Shown here in pieces: positions 36,403-47,064 of a DNA stretch of 64,000 nt. The stretch's first letter is position 1; the number at the start of each line of letters is the position of its first letter. The stretch spans positions 620,001-684,000 of the forward strand of contig MU385725.1 in NCBI GenBank assembly GCA_022497155.1. Direction: 5' to 3'. The translations under genes were made by a program, and so were the position numbers. This stretch comes from Whalleya microplaca. Its lineage: Eukaryota; Ascomycota; Sordariomycetes; Xylariales; Xylariaceae. The notes under the pieces are model-generated. The model saw nothing but the letters and a program-made list of their open reading frames with translations, did not search any database and was not told where the DNA came from.

Positions 36403-37227
36403 GACAGACAGCATCCGAATAACGGATGGCGGCCTAAGATTCCACCCATTGCAGGGGCGAAAGGGTGTGAGGCGGATGAATGGCCGCCGGCTGCACTGTA
36501 CTTTGCTCGCGATGGCTATGATCAACTGGAGGGGCATGGCCCTCCTAGAGTTATCGACAAGCCCCAGTACATCCGCTACCTTGACGGTAACCAGAACGGA
36601 AGAGTAGGAGGCGCGTGGCGATGCCCGGCTATAGCGCAGAGAGAGTTAATCAACCCATCTACGCATGAAAAAACGGAGGGTAGAACCACGACCTTCTTTA
36701 CAGACTATACAGATAGATTTACTAGGACTACTTACCGGGTCGAATTCGCGGGACTAGTACAACTTGATAACGACGACGGACTCGAAGTCAACTCTTGCTA
36801 TCCGCGGGGGGATCCAGGCCATGATTATAGGGGTTACGCTTTACTGAATTATGATCCTTGGTATGGCCACAACGCGCATGCGCCGGACCCAGCCAGTTAC
36901 ATGGGCAAGCCACCTTTCAAGCGCGATTTGGTGGATCCTGATCTGCTCATTGTAGTGGAGGCCAATACGAGCAGGAAGGCGACTGACGAAGAGCTACGTG
37001 ATAGGCTTGGCCTCAGAAGGTGCCAAGATAAAGGATGCGAGTCTGAGCTCAATAAGTTTATGAACGATGTAGTCACTGTTCATAAGCGGTCTCTTGAAGA
37101 GCTGCCAAATGCACCAGTGGTAGAAGCAACAGCGCCGCCGAGTTTTGGTATGGCTGCGCTAGACAAGGCTACTATGCCTAGGAAAGGTGTTCGGCCCGTC
37201 CAGCTTCCCTCCCAAACCCAAGCGTAG
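36403..37227 (+). pseudogene. Detached NucA/NucB-type nuclease domain of the chitinase
   Basis: Same frame as the chitinase last exon, open for 274 codons to TAG 37225..37227. DEWPPA followed by QYIRYL...NQNGRVGGAW matches the DEWP...VxYV...DNRGAGSW signature of NucA/NucB extracellular DNases (PF14040). The upstream half of the domain (the R..Q helix) lies before the TAG, so the domain is cut within. No ATG lies between the stop and 36901, so independent translation of the nuclease core is unlikely. The domain is shown by motif only; the activity is inferred from the family. Confidence 0.65.
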
Positions 37228-37302
37228 CGAGGTTAATAAGAGCATAATATTTATCAAATACAACATGCTTATTATTCATTTCCCTCCTATTTTGATAGAT
37301 CC

Positions 37303-38217
37303 TTACTTTCGTCTAAGCCACTGGCGCTCCCACTCGGCTAACGCTCTTTTGCATTCATCTCTCTTGAAACCATCCGGCCAACCGTGACTCTGAATAATTT
37401 CTTGTAGTTCCTGTTAATGAATCAGCATAGCCCTTCATGCACCATACAATAAATGTTGCGCAGCCGAATGAACTAGAGACTGAGCACTTACTGCCAATTC
37501 TTCATCTCCATCATCCCAGATATGCGGCCAGCCTGCCCGGGTGAATCCGATCCATTCTAAACTCTCATGCTTCGCTTTCCATTTGGATAAGAGCTCTGCC
37601 AGCGGCTCACTTCCCGGTTCACATTCGTTGCGCCAGCTTCGGGGGTCGTCGGCCGCGTACTCGGGCGGGTAACCACCGCCCGTGACCTGGTAGCGGGTCA
37701 CGGTACCTGTAGAAACCATATCAGCTATTTGTGAACTTTTACCTCATTTATATGCTCAAGAATTACCATCAGTGGTGTCAAACATGAGGTAATCGCCATG
37801 GTTCTTCCCGTACGCGAGAGGAACGACCCAGGGCGGGAATCCATCCCGGTCTCCGGTTTCGGGTACGTCCCAGGGCGTGAGATTTCCAAACGAGGGGTTC
37901 CGAAAGTAGTCGCGCCTATAATCACAGGGAAAGGTGTTGTGCGCTATCACGTACTGTTCGCCTTTTCCTTGGCCGTCCTGCCTGATGTAAGGTAAGTGAC
38001 GCAGGAGAGAAATCACATCTTCGTTCTTCGCGAGGAAGCCAAATGTTTCATTCGTAATGTTTGGCCATCCTTCCTCTGGGGGATACAGAATGTCGTCGAG
38101 CTCAACCCATGGAAGTTTTGAGAGACATTGATAGAAATCTGTGAGTGTCGCAACAGTTTCTGCTTGGCTGTAGGGCGGCAGGCGATATGCCGTGGGATTT
38201 TCTGAACGTGCCGGCAT
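37303..38217 (-). CDS. Uncharacterised protein with SUKH/SMI1-KNR4-like features
   Basis: Exons 37767..38217, 37492..37706 and 37303..37410 give 257 aa with no signal peptide, so it is probably cytosolic. The segment WVVPLAYGKNHGDYLMFDTTDG, split by an intron before GTVTRY, resembles the core strand pattern of SUKH/SMI1 proteins (hydrophobic strand, GDY, D-x-x-x-G-x-V). An N-terminal W-rich helix (LSKLPWVELDDILYPP) and a C-terminal helical half (WIGFTRAGWPHIWDD) complete it. Many SUKH proteins are immunity partners of nuclease toxins. It lies convergent to, and only 75 bp from, the chitinase-nuclease gene. The link is an inference; otherwise treat it as a hypothetical protein with an intact frame. 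Confidence 0.65.
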
Positions 38218-39029
38218 CGTTATAACGAGATCATCTAGAGGCTGTGATAAGTTGCTAAGGGGTTGAGAGGTGTGATCACATTATCAATTATTCCCAGAAC
38301 ATGTACTACCTCAAATTGTGATGTTTGTTGCATGTCTCACATATTGATCAGCTAAGTACATAACTAACGAATTCAATTACCATACTTTCATATTATTTTA
38401 TAAGCCAAATCAGTGCACATATTCTTTGGTTGACATAGATTACCACTCAAGATATCATGGAAACGAAGCGATCTCTTGAGGGCTCTCGATGCGTTGTTGT
38501 GAATTGACATAGATTCAGCCAGAAGTCCGAATACCTAGTAATACATACAATAATAGGTCTACGTCTACGGTCTCAGTCCATACGGCGTGGCGTTCTAATG
38601 TGGCTAGTGTGAGCCTAGGAGGAACCTTCCAAATAAATGTGGTTTCTCAAGATTTTAGGTACCTAGGTACATACCTTCCTCCATCCGGCAAATCAAAGCA
38701 GTGACGGGAAACCCCGACCGCTGCCCAGGTCAGCACTGCCGCCAGGTGTCATTTGATTCGCTTAGTACCTACCTAGTAACATCGGGCTGAGCGAAATACG
38801 ACGACCATCTATCTCATTTGCTGATTTCATGTGCTGCTCCGACATTGATGCAGGAAACAACCAGCCCCCAGTAGTGCTATTCTTGGTAGCTCACAGCTCA
38901 TACTTGTTACTGTGTTTACTATCCGTGTAGATTATTCGTATACTTGGACACTGTCTGATCACGGCATCATATCATCACTTTTTTAGATACAAGCAAGGCA
39001 AACACTGATGCCTCGTGGCATCTTTCGAT
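38218..39029. other. Intergenic region
   Basis: 812 bp between divergent genes. It contains several overlapping CCTAGGTACCTACC-type words (for example near 38655 and 38765) but no gene. Confidence 0.45.
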
Positions 39030-40391
39030 ATGACGGCTTCAATGGATTCACTGCCCCAAGAGCTACTGACTCAGATACTCGGTTGGGTCAAGGCAGATTC
39101 TGCTACTAATTCCGTTCTCTTGCCATGCTTGACGGTCTGCAAACGATGGCACAAAATGGTGCTTTTGTCTCTATATCGTCATGTAGTTCTGACCAACGAC
39201 AACCTTGAACTCTTCGTGACGACCTTCAATGTACGGGAGGATATCTACATTCGCTCCTTGACATTGCAGCTCACCCCGATCATCCTGCCGAGGTACGACT
39301 CTGAATCGATTACTACTGCCCTTACACATCTAGGCCGAAGCTTCTTACGCCTAAACTCCATCCTGGAGCGTCTGGACAATTTACAGTCTTTCGCTCTTTG
39401 CGTATCGGATCAAATAGATAAGTTTCATCTATCCCTACCTCTGGGCTGTATAGGAGAGTTGCTCGAGGCGCTGCCTCGCAGCTGTGTCAACTTAGAGCTT
39501 GACACGTGCAATTATGAACTCGATTGTCCCATAATCCGTTACGACGGAGAAACACACTTCTGCGAGCATTTGCGCCGCGTGCTACCACGTATGCATCACG
39601 TGCGCCTTCACCTCTCATCTGTATGCCATGCACTCCTAGGCACTCTTCCAGAGTCTACTGCCTATGAACCGGACCTGTTTTCACCAATAGAGACACCACA
39701 CCTGCGATCATTCCTGATCAACTGCCCGTGGGACCAAATCACGGTTAGTTTTTGCAGAGTACCGAACCCCATAATGGACTTCAGTTTAATCCGTCTTCCC
39801 CCGTCACGATGGGACATATTCACTTCTGCTCTGGAGAAGTTCGCAGCCGTCCCAAATTCGTGTTCTCCATCTACCATGCTTCGCATTATTGCCATCACCC
39901 CCGACGACCACATTGACAAGACTATACACAGCACATTATCCGTCTGCGACATCCTTTCTCGCACCACCTATGCATATCCACTCCTCAGAATCACTGCGAA
40001 GAGAAGCGACTGGAGCATGCGAATCGGCAACGGAAAGGGATTCATCTCCTCTCTTTGGGACCTGGAGACCTTTGCTGAGGGCGACGTGTGGAAGACGCTC
40101 CAAAACGGCGCCAGGATCCCCTTTGATATGGCAGAGAGGGAGGTGATCAAAGAATCATCGCTCATCGAGGAGAGCCGCTGGAGGGCTGTTAACCCGGTGG
40201 TTTTCTGTAAGGTCTGGAGAAATGAGGAATGCGCGGGTACCACGGTGTTAGACGCGGAGATTAGAAAAAATCCCGCAACCTATACTGATTTGAAGAAACG
40301 GATTGTCGAGTCGACTCCCCCAGGATGCTATCGGCCAGATAGATTTCTGGGATCCATATTGGTGAGGGAGGGAGAAGAACCCTCCTTTTGA
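39030..40391 (+). CDS. F-box domain protein
   Basis: Single exon, 453 aa from ATG 39030, the first ATG in this frame. Residues 5-50 form an F-box: SLPQELLTQILGWV, then VCKRWHKMVLLSLYRHVVL. The rest is leucine-rich and helical without recognisable repeats. F-box proteins bring substrates to SCF ubiquitin ligases through Skp1; large lineage-specific families of this type are common in filamentous fungi. The target is unknown. Confidence 0.82.
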   Translation: MTASMDSLPQELLTQILGWVKADSATNSVLLPCLTVCKRWHKMVLLSLYRHVVLTNDNLELFVTTFNVREDIYIRSLTLQLTPIILPRYDSESITTALTHLGRSFLRLNSILERLDNLQSFALCVSDQIDKFHLSLPLGCIGELLEALPRSCVNLELDTCNYELDCPIIRYDGETHFCEHLRRVLPRMHHVRLHLSSVCHALLGTLPESTAYEPDLFSPIETPHLRSFLINCPWDQITVSFCRVPNPIMDFSLIRLPPSRWDIFTSALEKFAAVPNSCSPSTMLRIIAITPDDHIDKTIHSTLSVCDILSRTTYAYPLLRITAKRSDWSMRIGNGKGFISSLWDLETFAEGDVWKTLQNGARIPFDMAEREVIKESSLIEESRWRAVNPVVFCKVWRNEECAGTTVLDAEIRKNPATYTDLKKRIVESTPPGCYRPDRFLGSILVREGEEPSF

Positions 40392-42137
40392 TATCAGTCG
40401 TCACAATGGAGTACCGGCCCTCTGTTCCGTACATGTTCATGTACATATATAGGGTCCACTAGGAACGGTCTTAGCTGGCCTAGGTATGTGATAGGGGGCT
40501 AGCGGACTCGAATCTGGGGTTGAGGGCGGAACCCCACGTATTCCTTCAGTTATGGAACATTCCTTTAGCTTTGGAAGGTAAGACTCGGTACTCGGTTTAC
40601 GGGATGGATCGCGTTTTCGATCTCAATGTTTATGAACATTCCTTCAATCCTCTACAGTTGACATCTGGAAGGACACATAACAGTGAATGGCCCACTCGGG
40701 CGACTCAAGCCCTATCATGCTGACCTTGTTATCTCGAAACACTGCCTTGTAGCGGACCCTTTCCGCCATATGACTCTACCGTGGGACTGAACGTTATTTC
40801 CGGGGTCGATCTGTAGATTGATATGCAAACTCGGTAGCGGTGGAGCCATCACAGGTCAGCACGCGACTTGACTAGGATAGTCATCTGGTTCGAACTACGT
40901 TCGAAACCTGCTTCCGCGGAATCCTCCGGAGAAACGTTCGGAGTATCATAGCTTCAGCGAATTTCGCACGATCGTATAGGACTATAGATCAGTAATCTTG
41001 ATGATAACACCTCTGTTCATGAACAAGGTCATGAACTATGCCTACGAGTTTCACGTTCGAACAGAAACGTTTGATCTAGAGGCCAGAATACCGTGAGCGA
41101 AGTCCCAACAGATAGTAAATTTTTGATGCATATTTCGGTGTGAGTAATCTCACTCTTAATCAGCTACATGCCTATTTATATGTACCATATCACGTCCCTT
41201 GCTTTAAAAACAGGTATGTAGTTGGGAAAGGTATTGTGAGCTGACATAAGACGTGGCGTGGGCCTGGACTCAGCTGAAAAAGATAAGAAAAAGTGTGAAA
41301 AATGACAGTTCTCACCGCTTGCTGCGTGGCTGCGTGAACGGTAATCCTTGTGGGGTTGACACTACAGTTCCCACGTGGAAAAACACAGCATTTTCGTCAT
41401 TATTATTACTAGCGAGGTTAACGGCTAGGGATTGTAGGGATAGGGCGACCACTAGGACAAGAGACGTTGATGACCATGCACCGGATTTGACCGCGCTCTC
41501 TGTTCACCTGCATTGCGATCAATGCCTAGAAAGGGCAGGTGGTATCGTAGGCACCAGGGCCATGGTCCTGGCACCCAAGGATGGCGGAGTAACGTAAAAC
41601 CGGCATTTCTTCTAGAAAACGCTATACTATTCGTCGTTAACAAGTACATACAAGGCAGGCATAGAAATTGGAATAGAGATGATATGACATTAATCAGTGC
41701 GGCTGTAACAATTAATCTATATGAGGCGGCTTGGATCTATCAGCGGCATATGAACTGAGGCCGACATTCTCAGCCGGCATAAGCTGAGCTAAAATTATCA
41801 GCTCTGTCCCCTACGGTATATGCCTATCTTAGATAGAGAATACAGAACGTCAAGGCTATGTTGTATAACAGCATGAGCACACAACCAACAACAAATATCA
41901 CACTCGTGGTGGGGTTCCCCTTTTGCGTATGTGATAGCTTACTATCCGTATATGTAAGCTCGCTTGGCATCCTTGGACAGTGAGGCTTACGCGGGATCAG
42001 AATCCCTGTGAGTCAAAGACCGCTGGAAGGCCTTGCTTACAAAGTATATAGTCGCACCAGTTCCCGCCTGGGAGGAAAGGAAGGGAAAGACAATCTAACC
42101 TATACCCGTAAGTCGAGAGAGCAACGAAACCGACAAG
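40392..42137. other. Gene-poor region between F-box gene and small unknown gene
   Basis: 1.75 kb. ORFs at 40520..40723, 41253..41597 and 41513..41758 lack motifs and good codon use, and none is supported. I checked the GTTCGAA-containing stretch near 40890 for a tRNA and found no matching A box or cloverleaf. Confidence 0.4.
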
Positions 42138-42998
42138 ATGATTGCAGCATACGACGTTCAGACCTACCTGCTGGACAGGGCCAACATCCACGACACGATA
42201 TTCCGGATGGTGAGTGATCCCCTCTCTCTCTACCTCCCATGACCTAACATCGAGGACCATACACTAACCAGCCCGTCCTCATAGATCATCAGTTTCGACA
42301 CGAGACAAACCTCGGCGCTGGTCAAGTCCGTGTACACGCCGAGGCCATATATCGACTACTCTGAAGTGCTGGGCGGGTCCCCCTCAGAGATGTCCAGCGA
42401 GGTCTGGGCCAAGAGCCTGGAGCCCATCCTCGGCGCGTTCGACTCAACGCAGCACACCGTCCAGTGAGTCTCCTTCGCCCCCGCGTTGCTGTCACTGGTG
42501 CTCTGGTGCTCTGCATTCCTCATCCGTCAGCCCCCATCTTAATTATGACGGTGGGGGGTGATGTAACGTCGTTGAGACTGGCATGCATGTGTAACTGACG
42601 TCTTATCTTCACCATAGGGATCTCCTGATCGAGCTGCCGCAACCCACATCTAAGAAGGCTATTAAGCTGCCGCAAACTGCCACGGTCATCGCGTACGCGG
42701 TCGCGTGGCTGTATCGTCGGGATTCTGAGGGTCAGCCTCGCGTCATGGTTCGACGCAATGGGGTGAGTTGAACTTTTATCTTCCCTTATCGAGACACTCA
42801 CTGTCTCTCCCCCTCTCCGCATGATGTGGTTTCATGAACACGGTCTAACTGTGGCTTCACATGTAGGCCCGGTATGAATTAGAGCTCGTCCGAGTGAAGG
42901 AGCTGGAGGAGAAGGGTGAGAATCCTTGGAGGATCAGCAAGCATAAGTGTATCTTCACCTTCCAGGATCGTAATCTTAATGAGGCGGCCCCTGCTTAG
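42138..42998 (+). CDS. Hypothetical small fungal protein
   Basis: Exons 42138..42209, 42285..42463, 42618..42762 and 42867..42998 give 175 aa, with canonical GTGAGT donors at all three introns. The product begins with an amphipathic helix (YDVQTYLLDRANIHDTIFRM) and ends acidic-basic (VKELEEKGENPWRISKHK). It has no signal peptide or membrane segment. I do not recognise the family. The consistent phase across four exons is the evidence that it is a real gene. Confidence 0.6.
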
Positions 42999-43928
42999 AG
43001 GTCCAGAGCGCTGCTACAGTACGTACGTAATAGAAGACGCGAAATACCTAGATTGGCTCAAATAGATCGGCTCGATTTGAATACAATTTACCATACATGC
43101 ATAGTCTTCTGTGCGTATGCTTCTATGAGGCTAGATACTACCTCTGTCGCCATTAGTCTATCTAGGCCAATGAGTGAGCGGTGAGATCTTGGAAGGGGGC
43201 GTACCAATGATGCTACTAGGTTACTATTCACTGGCAGCATCAACATACTATAGGAGTACTCGTATTTTATACACACTAGTATGCTAATATATCGCTACCA
43301 ATCATCATATTGATTGGCCCAAGCTAGTTGGGTTCAACGTTGTCTCTAGCAGTTTTGGAAATGAAGACATGATTAACTTTGGTATCACTTACTCTTTTGA
43401 GAGCTTTTGGAAGAGGAAAAGGAGGTCGGATTGAACTACATAATCTTGGGGGCGGGGCGGAATGAGGTAACATCCAGATAAGCATGGGCCGCATGGGTCC
43501 ACTGCCACGAGCCACATTATGTATGTATGCATGTACCTAACACTGCCAGAATTGTTCTGTGCAGTAGCCTATCTGCGTATCTGCATAACCTGCAAGCCAC
43601 ACCCACCTAGGTACATATGTACAACCCTACAGAAATAGATAGTGTAGGTACATGCATACCTACACACCGGCAGCTCGGGCCAAGCTTTAGCAGGTGCTAC
43701 CCACTAGTCATCAGTGCCACAGTGGAAGGCAGTCGCGTTTAGGCAGGGGTCCCCTCCCCCCCCCTGGCCAATAGGGAATTATTATGCTTTAGGAGAATAA
43801 TAGCTGGACACCTCAGACGCCTCAGACATTCGCATTACATACCGAATACATCGTCGTCAATGCGACGCAGCATTGCCAAACACAGCTTCCTACTCAACAC
43901 ACATACCGAGAAATGCCTCCAAAGACGC
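42999..43928. other. Intergenic region before FHIP
   Basis: 930 bp. It contains the near-palindrome GTGTAGGTA-N6-TACCTACAC (43642..43665), CCTAGGTAC words and a C-rich run near 43755. No ORF is supported. Confidence 0.45.
43642..43665. repeat. Inverted repeat GTGTAGGTA-N6-TACCTACAC
   Basis: Perfect 9-bp arms with a 6-nt spacer, in the upstream region of the FHIP gene. It could form a hairpin or bind a dimeric factor; function unknown. Confidence 0.5.
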
Positions 43929-46900
43929 CATGGACTTTGTTAGTACTGACAGTTCTTGTCCTGTACCATGTCTGGATAATCGTACTAACAGCAACAACAC
44001 AACTGCAGTGGTCGCGCCTCTTAGCACACACGCCGTTGTCCTCGGGCAGCTCCAGCAAGGATGCTGCCCGGGATCCCATCAGGCGGCGGCAGCGCTTCGA
44101 GAAGGAATACGGCCAGCTTCTCGTGAGTTTCTGTCTCTTTGTCCTTATATCCCTTTGTCCATTCATCCCTTTATCCCTCCCTCTATCCGTTGACCACTTA
44201 TATCACCACCGCGCTTCGTATAGCTAGCTAGCTAACCCAGATACCACGTACAGCACATATGGAGGAACTCGGCCAACCTCTCTCGCGACGAGGACGCCGC
44301 TGAGAACCTCGAGATCCGGCTCCAGCAGCTGACCAACATCCTCGCCGACGAATCCCGCCGTCCCCTCCCGCATCCGTGCATCTCCTTCTCTGCCACCAAG
44401 CAGATCTATGTCCCTATCGCTAAGATAGCCACCACCTCCTACAACCAATGGATCATCAAGCAGGCTGTCCTCTTCTTCGCCGCCCTGATCGAGAGCGAGG
44501 AGGAAGCCTTCGTGGAGAAGGATGCCTTTTCCGCGAGCTTGACTAATCTTCTCGTTCGCATCACCGGCGCCAACAGCATCCGCCTAGGACCCGATACTGA
44601 GCTTCGCGTCGTCGAGTTGGCCTTTAACATCACCACCAAGATCAGACTCGAACCCCATATCCTCCCGGCCTGGTTCAAATCCCACCCTGAGCCCCCTGCG
44701 AACGATGAGAAGCTCAAAGATCAGAGGGAGAAGTTCGCAGGAAGAACACAGAAGCAGGACTTCCCGCTCTTCTATCTGTTGATGGACTACATCCACAACG
44801 AGGGCAAGATAGGAGACTTCGCCAGGACGGGTCTCCTATACATCATCGAAGCTGCCTCCTCGTCGGTGCCCCTTGAGCAATGGATAGTGGAAAGCGATCT
44901 TTCTACTCTGATGGCAACCGGCCTAGGCGCCCTGTATAGTCAACTCAGCCGAAAACTGGTCATTGACCACCCTCCCCAGGATCTCCCCCCTGTCCTCGCC
45001 TTCTCCGACTATCAGCATCCCACATCCAGCTTCGAGATTCTCAGCTCTTGCAGCCCTGATTTTCAGCTTCACCTAGACACATTCCTTTCCCATCTGCTGT
45101 TTTGGCAGGACGTCCTGAACCATTGCCGATCTGTTGAGGTTAAATCAACTCTTCTTGAGCATTTCCAAGTCATTTTTTTGCAGCAATTATTGTAAGTGCC
45201 ACGACGCGCTCAAAACAGACGCGAGCTGACTAGTGAAAGATACCCTTCTCTTTTAGAGTCTTCCGACGTTGATGGAGGATCATCAGTCGCTGTTTTGACC
45301 TACCTGCGACGTATCCTAGAGTCTTTGGACCATCCCGACATGATCAACCTAATTCTTCACTATCTTCTTGCCCTCCCTGACACGGAGTCTATTGACCCGT
45401 CCTTTGCTGTTCCGGCCGTGAGTGCAGCACGAAAGCGTAAATCAATGGACCTTGCGACCATGATGGCGACTAGAGTTGAATCCACGTACACGCCCTTGCT
45501 TTTTAACCTGGTTGATCTAATTCATTCGTGTCTTAAGTCTCAGAATCAGCAGACTGTGTGTGTGACGCTCCAGCTTGTAGCGGCGATCCTTAAGCGGCAT
45601 CACCGTTACGCCACGTCGACACTGCTCCACACTGAAAGTGTTGATGGGGATACTTCACGTAGAACTATAGGTGCCCACCAGCAAGAGGTCGACTTTCTCA
45701 TGACCCTGGCTGGATCTATTGGCGGACAAGATAATTTTGATGAAGTATATGACACCACCTTGAAGGATAGCATGATGCGTGTGGAGGGCCATCCGTGCTC
45801 GCTCAAGCTTGTGGCGCCCAAAGTCTCAACAAGTAATCACAAGCTCCCAGTTATTCCCGATAGCCTGCCCGGTGCTCCTCGGGATGTTTCGCATCATACT
45901 CTGCGCCCTGATGATCCTCTCTTGAACACTGTCCTAGATATTTTCGAAACCTTCTTCATCAACCCCGTCGAGACGAATCTGTCCATCACAGAGACTTTCA
46001 TAGATCTAGCCGTGTGCGGGTACATATCATTGGAAGGATGGCTCCTACGTCATCCAAAGAAATATTCCTATGACGAGGATACCAATGAGTCGTCGGCGCC
46101 CCCACTGGATCCTACGTCTCCTTTGTCCGCCGAGATGGAGAAATTGCAGGCGATCAACAAATGCTATCGCCGTCCAGTATGGGAGGCATCGTCTTTACCC
46201 CGCGTCCTGAACGTTTTCGAAGCCCTTGCCGATCAGGCCGACTTTTTCCGGAGTTCTATCCCTAGGTTTGATGATCTTCTGCAGCAACGTCGTGAGGCTT
46301 TCCAGACCGCCGACGCGATCATACCCAACCCGCAGTTCACAGGCGGCTCCGACACGCGGACGCCAGGCCAGGATCCAACGAGCAATGAGGGCTCGCGGTC
46401 GGATTCGCCGGCGAGACCGAGTGCGCTGGAGGGCTTTGCGCAGAGGATTCTGTCCGAACTGGGCACCCCTAGCCGGACGGGAAGTCCGCGTGGGCGGAAG
46501 GAGAGAAGTCAAAGCTCGGGAGTCGGGCCGGGGACATCGGGGAATGCCACACCGACCAAGAATCTCCCTGTCCCACCAAGTGATAGCCCAACCAAAGGCG
46601 GATTGGCACGGTCATTCTCTCCATCAAGCGTCCAGGAGACTCCCAGCATTGGCGCGACAGACAACCCCGTCCCAAGCCAAGCCGCGGCCTTCGCAGCAGT
46701 GGACCAGGGGATCCTCGCCAGGAAGATCAATCTGCCCACGAAGAAGGTATCCCCGATCCCGCTGAACTTCGACCAGAAGCCCGCTGGCCAGTCCGCCGAC
46801 AACACCGAGGATGGCCAGAACAAGGGAAGCGAGGAACTGGAAGAGCAGGAGCAAGAGCCGGAGCCTGAGGAAGCGGACGACAGCAGCGAGATGGAGGGGC

Positions 46901-47064
46901 AATCGCTGATGGCCACGCCGCCCGAGGCTGCGCCGCCGGAGCAGAAGACGGTCTCGGTGTCCCATGTCCTCACTAATGTCATCATTTACCAGTCCTTCCT
47001 ACTCGAGCTAGCGAGCTTGGTGCAGGTTCGCGCTGGTTTGTTTAATGAGGTTAGGTTTGCTTAG
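43929..47064 (+). CDS. FHIP-type (FAM160/RAI16-like) subunit of the FTS-Hook-FHIP complex
   Basis: Exons 43929..43937 (9 bp, coding MDF), 44009..44122, 44254..45191 and 45240..47064 give 961 aa. The 9-bp first coding exon joined to WSRLL gives the usual MDFWSRLL start of fungal FHIP proteins, and the intron has a perfect TACTAAC branch. The conserved helical repeats are visible, including DFPLFYLLMDYIHNEGKIGDFARTG, LSHLLFWQDVLNHCRS and the C-terminal NVIIYQSFLLELASLVQVR. Before that end lies a low-complexity Ser/Pro/Glu linker (about residues 650-900). In Aspergillus nidulans and animals the complex links early endosomes to dynein through Hook. The gene is expected to be single-copy and conserved, a good anchor for synteny. 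Confidence 0.9.

Noticed and set aside
40861..40930. Possible tRNA (GTTCGAA-like B box)
   Set aside because: No A box at the right distance and no cloverleaf pairing.
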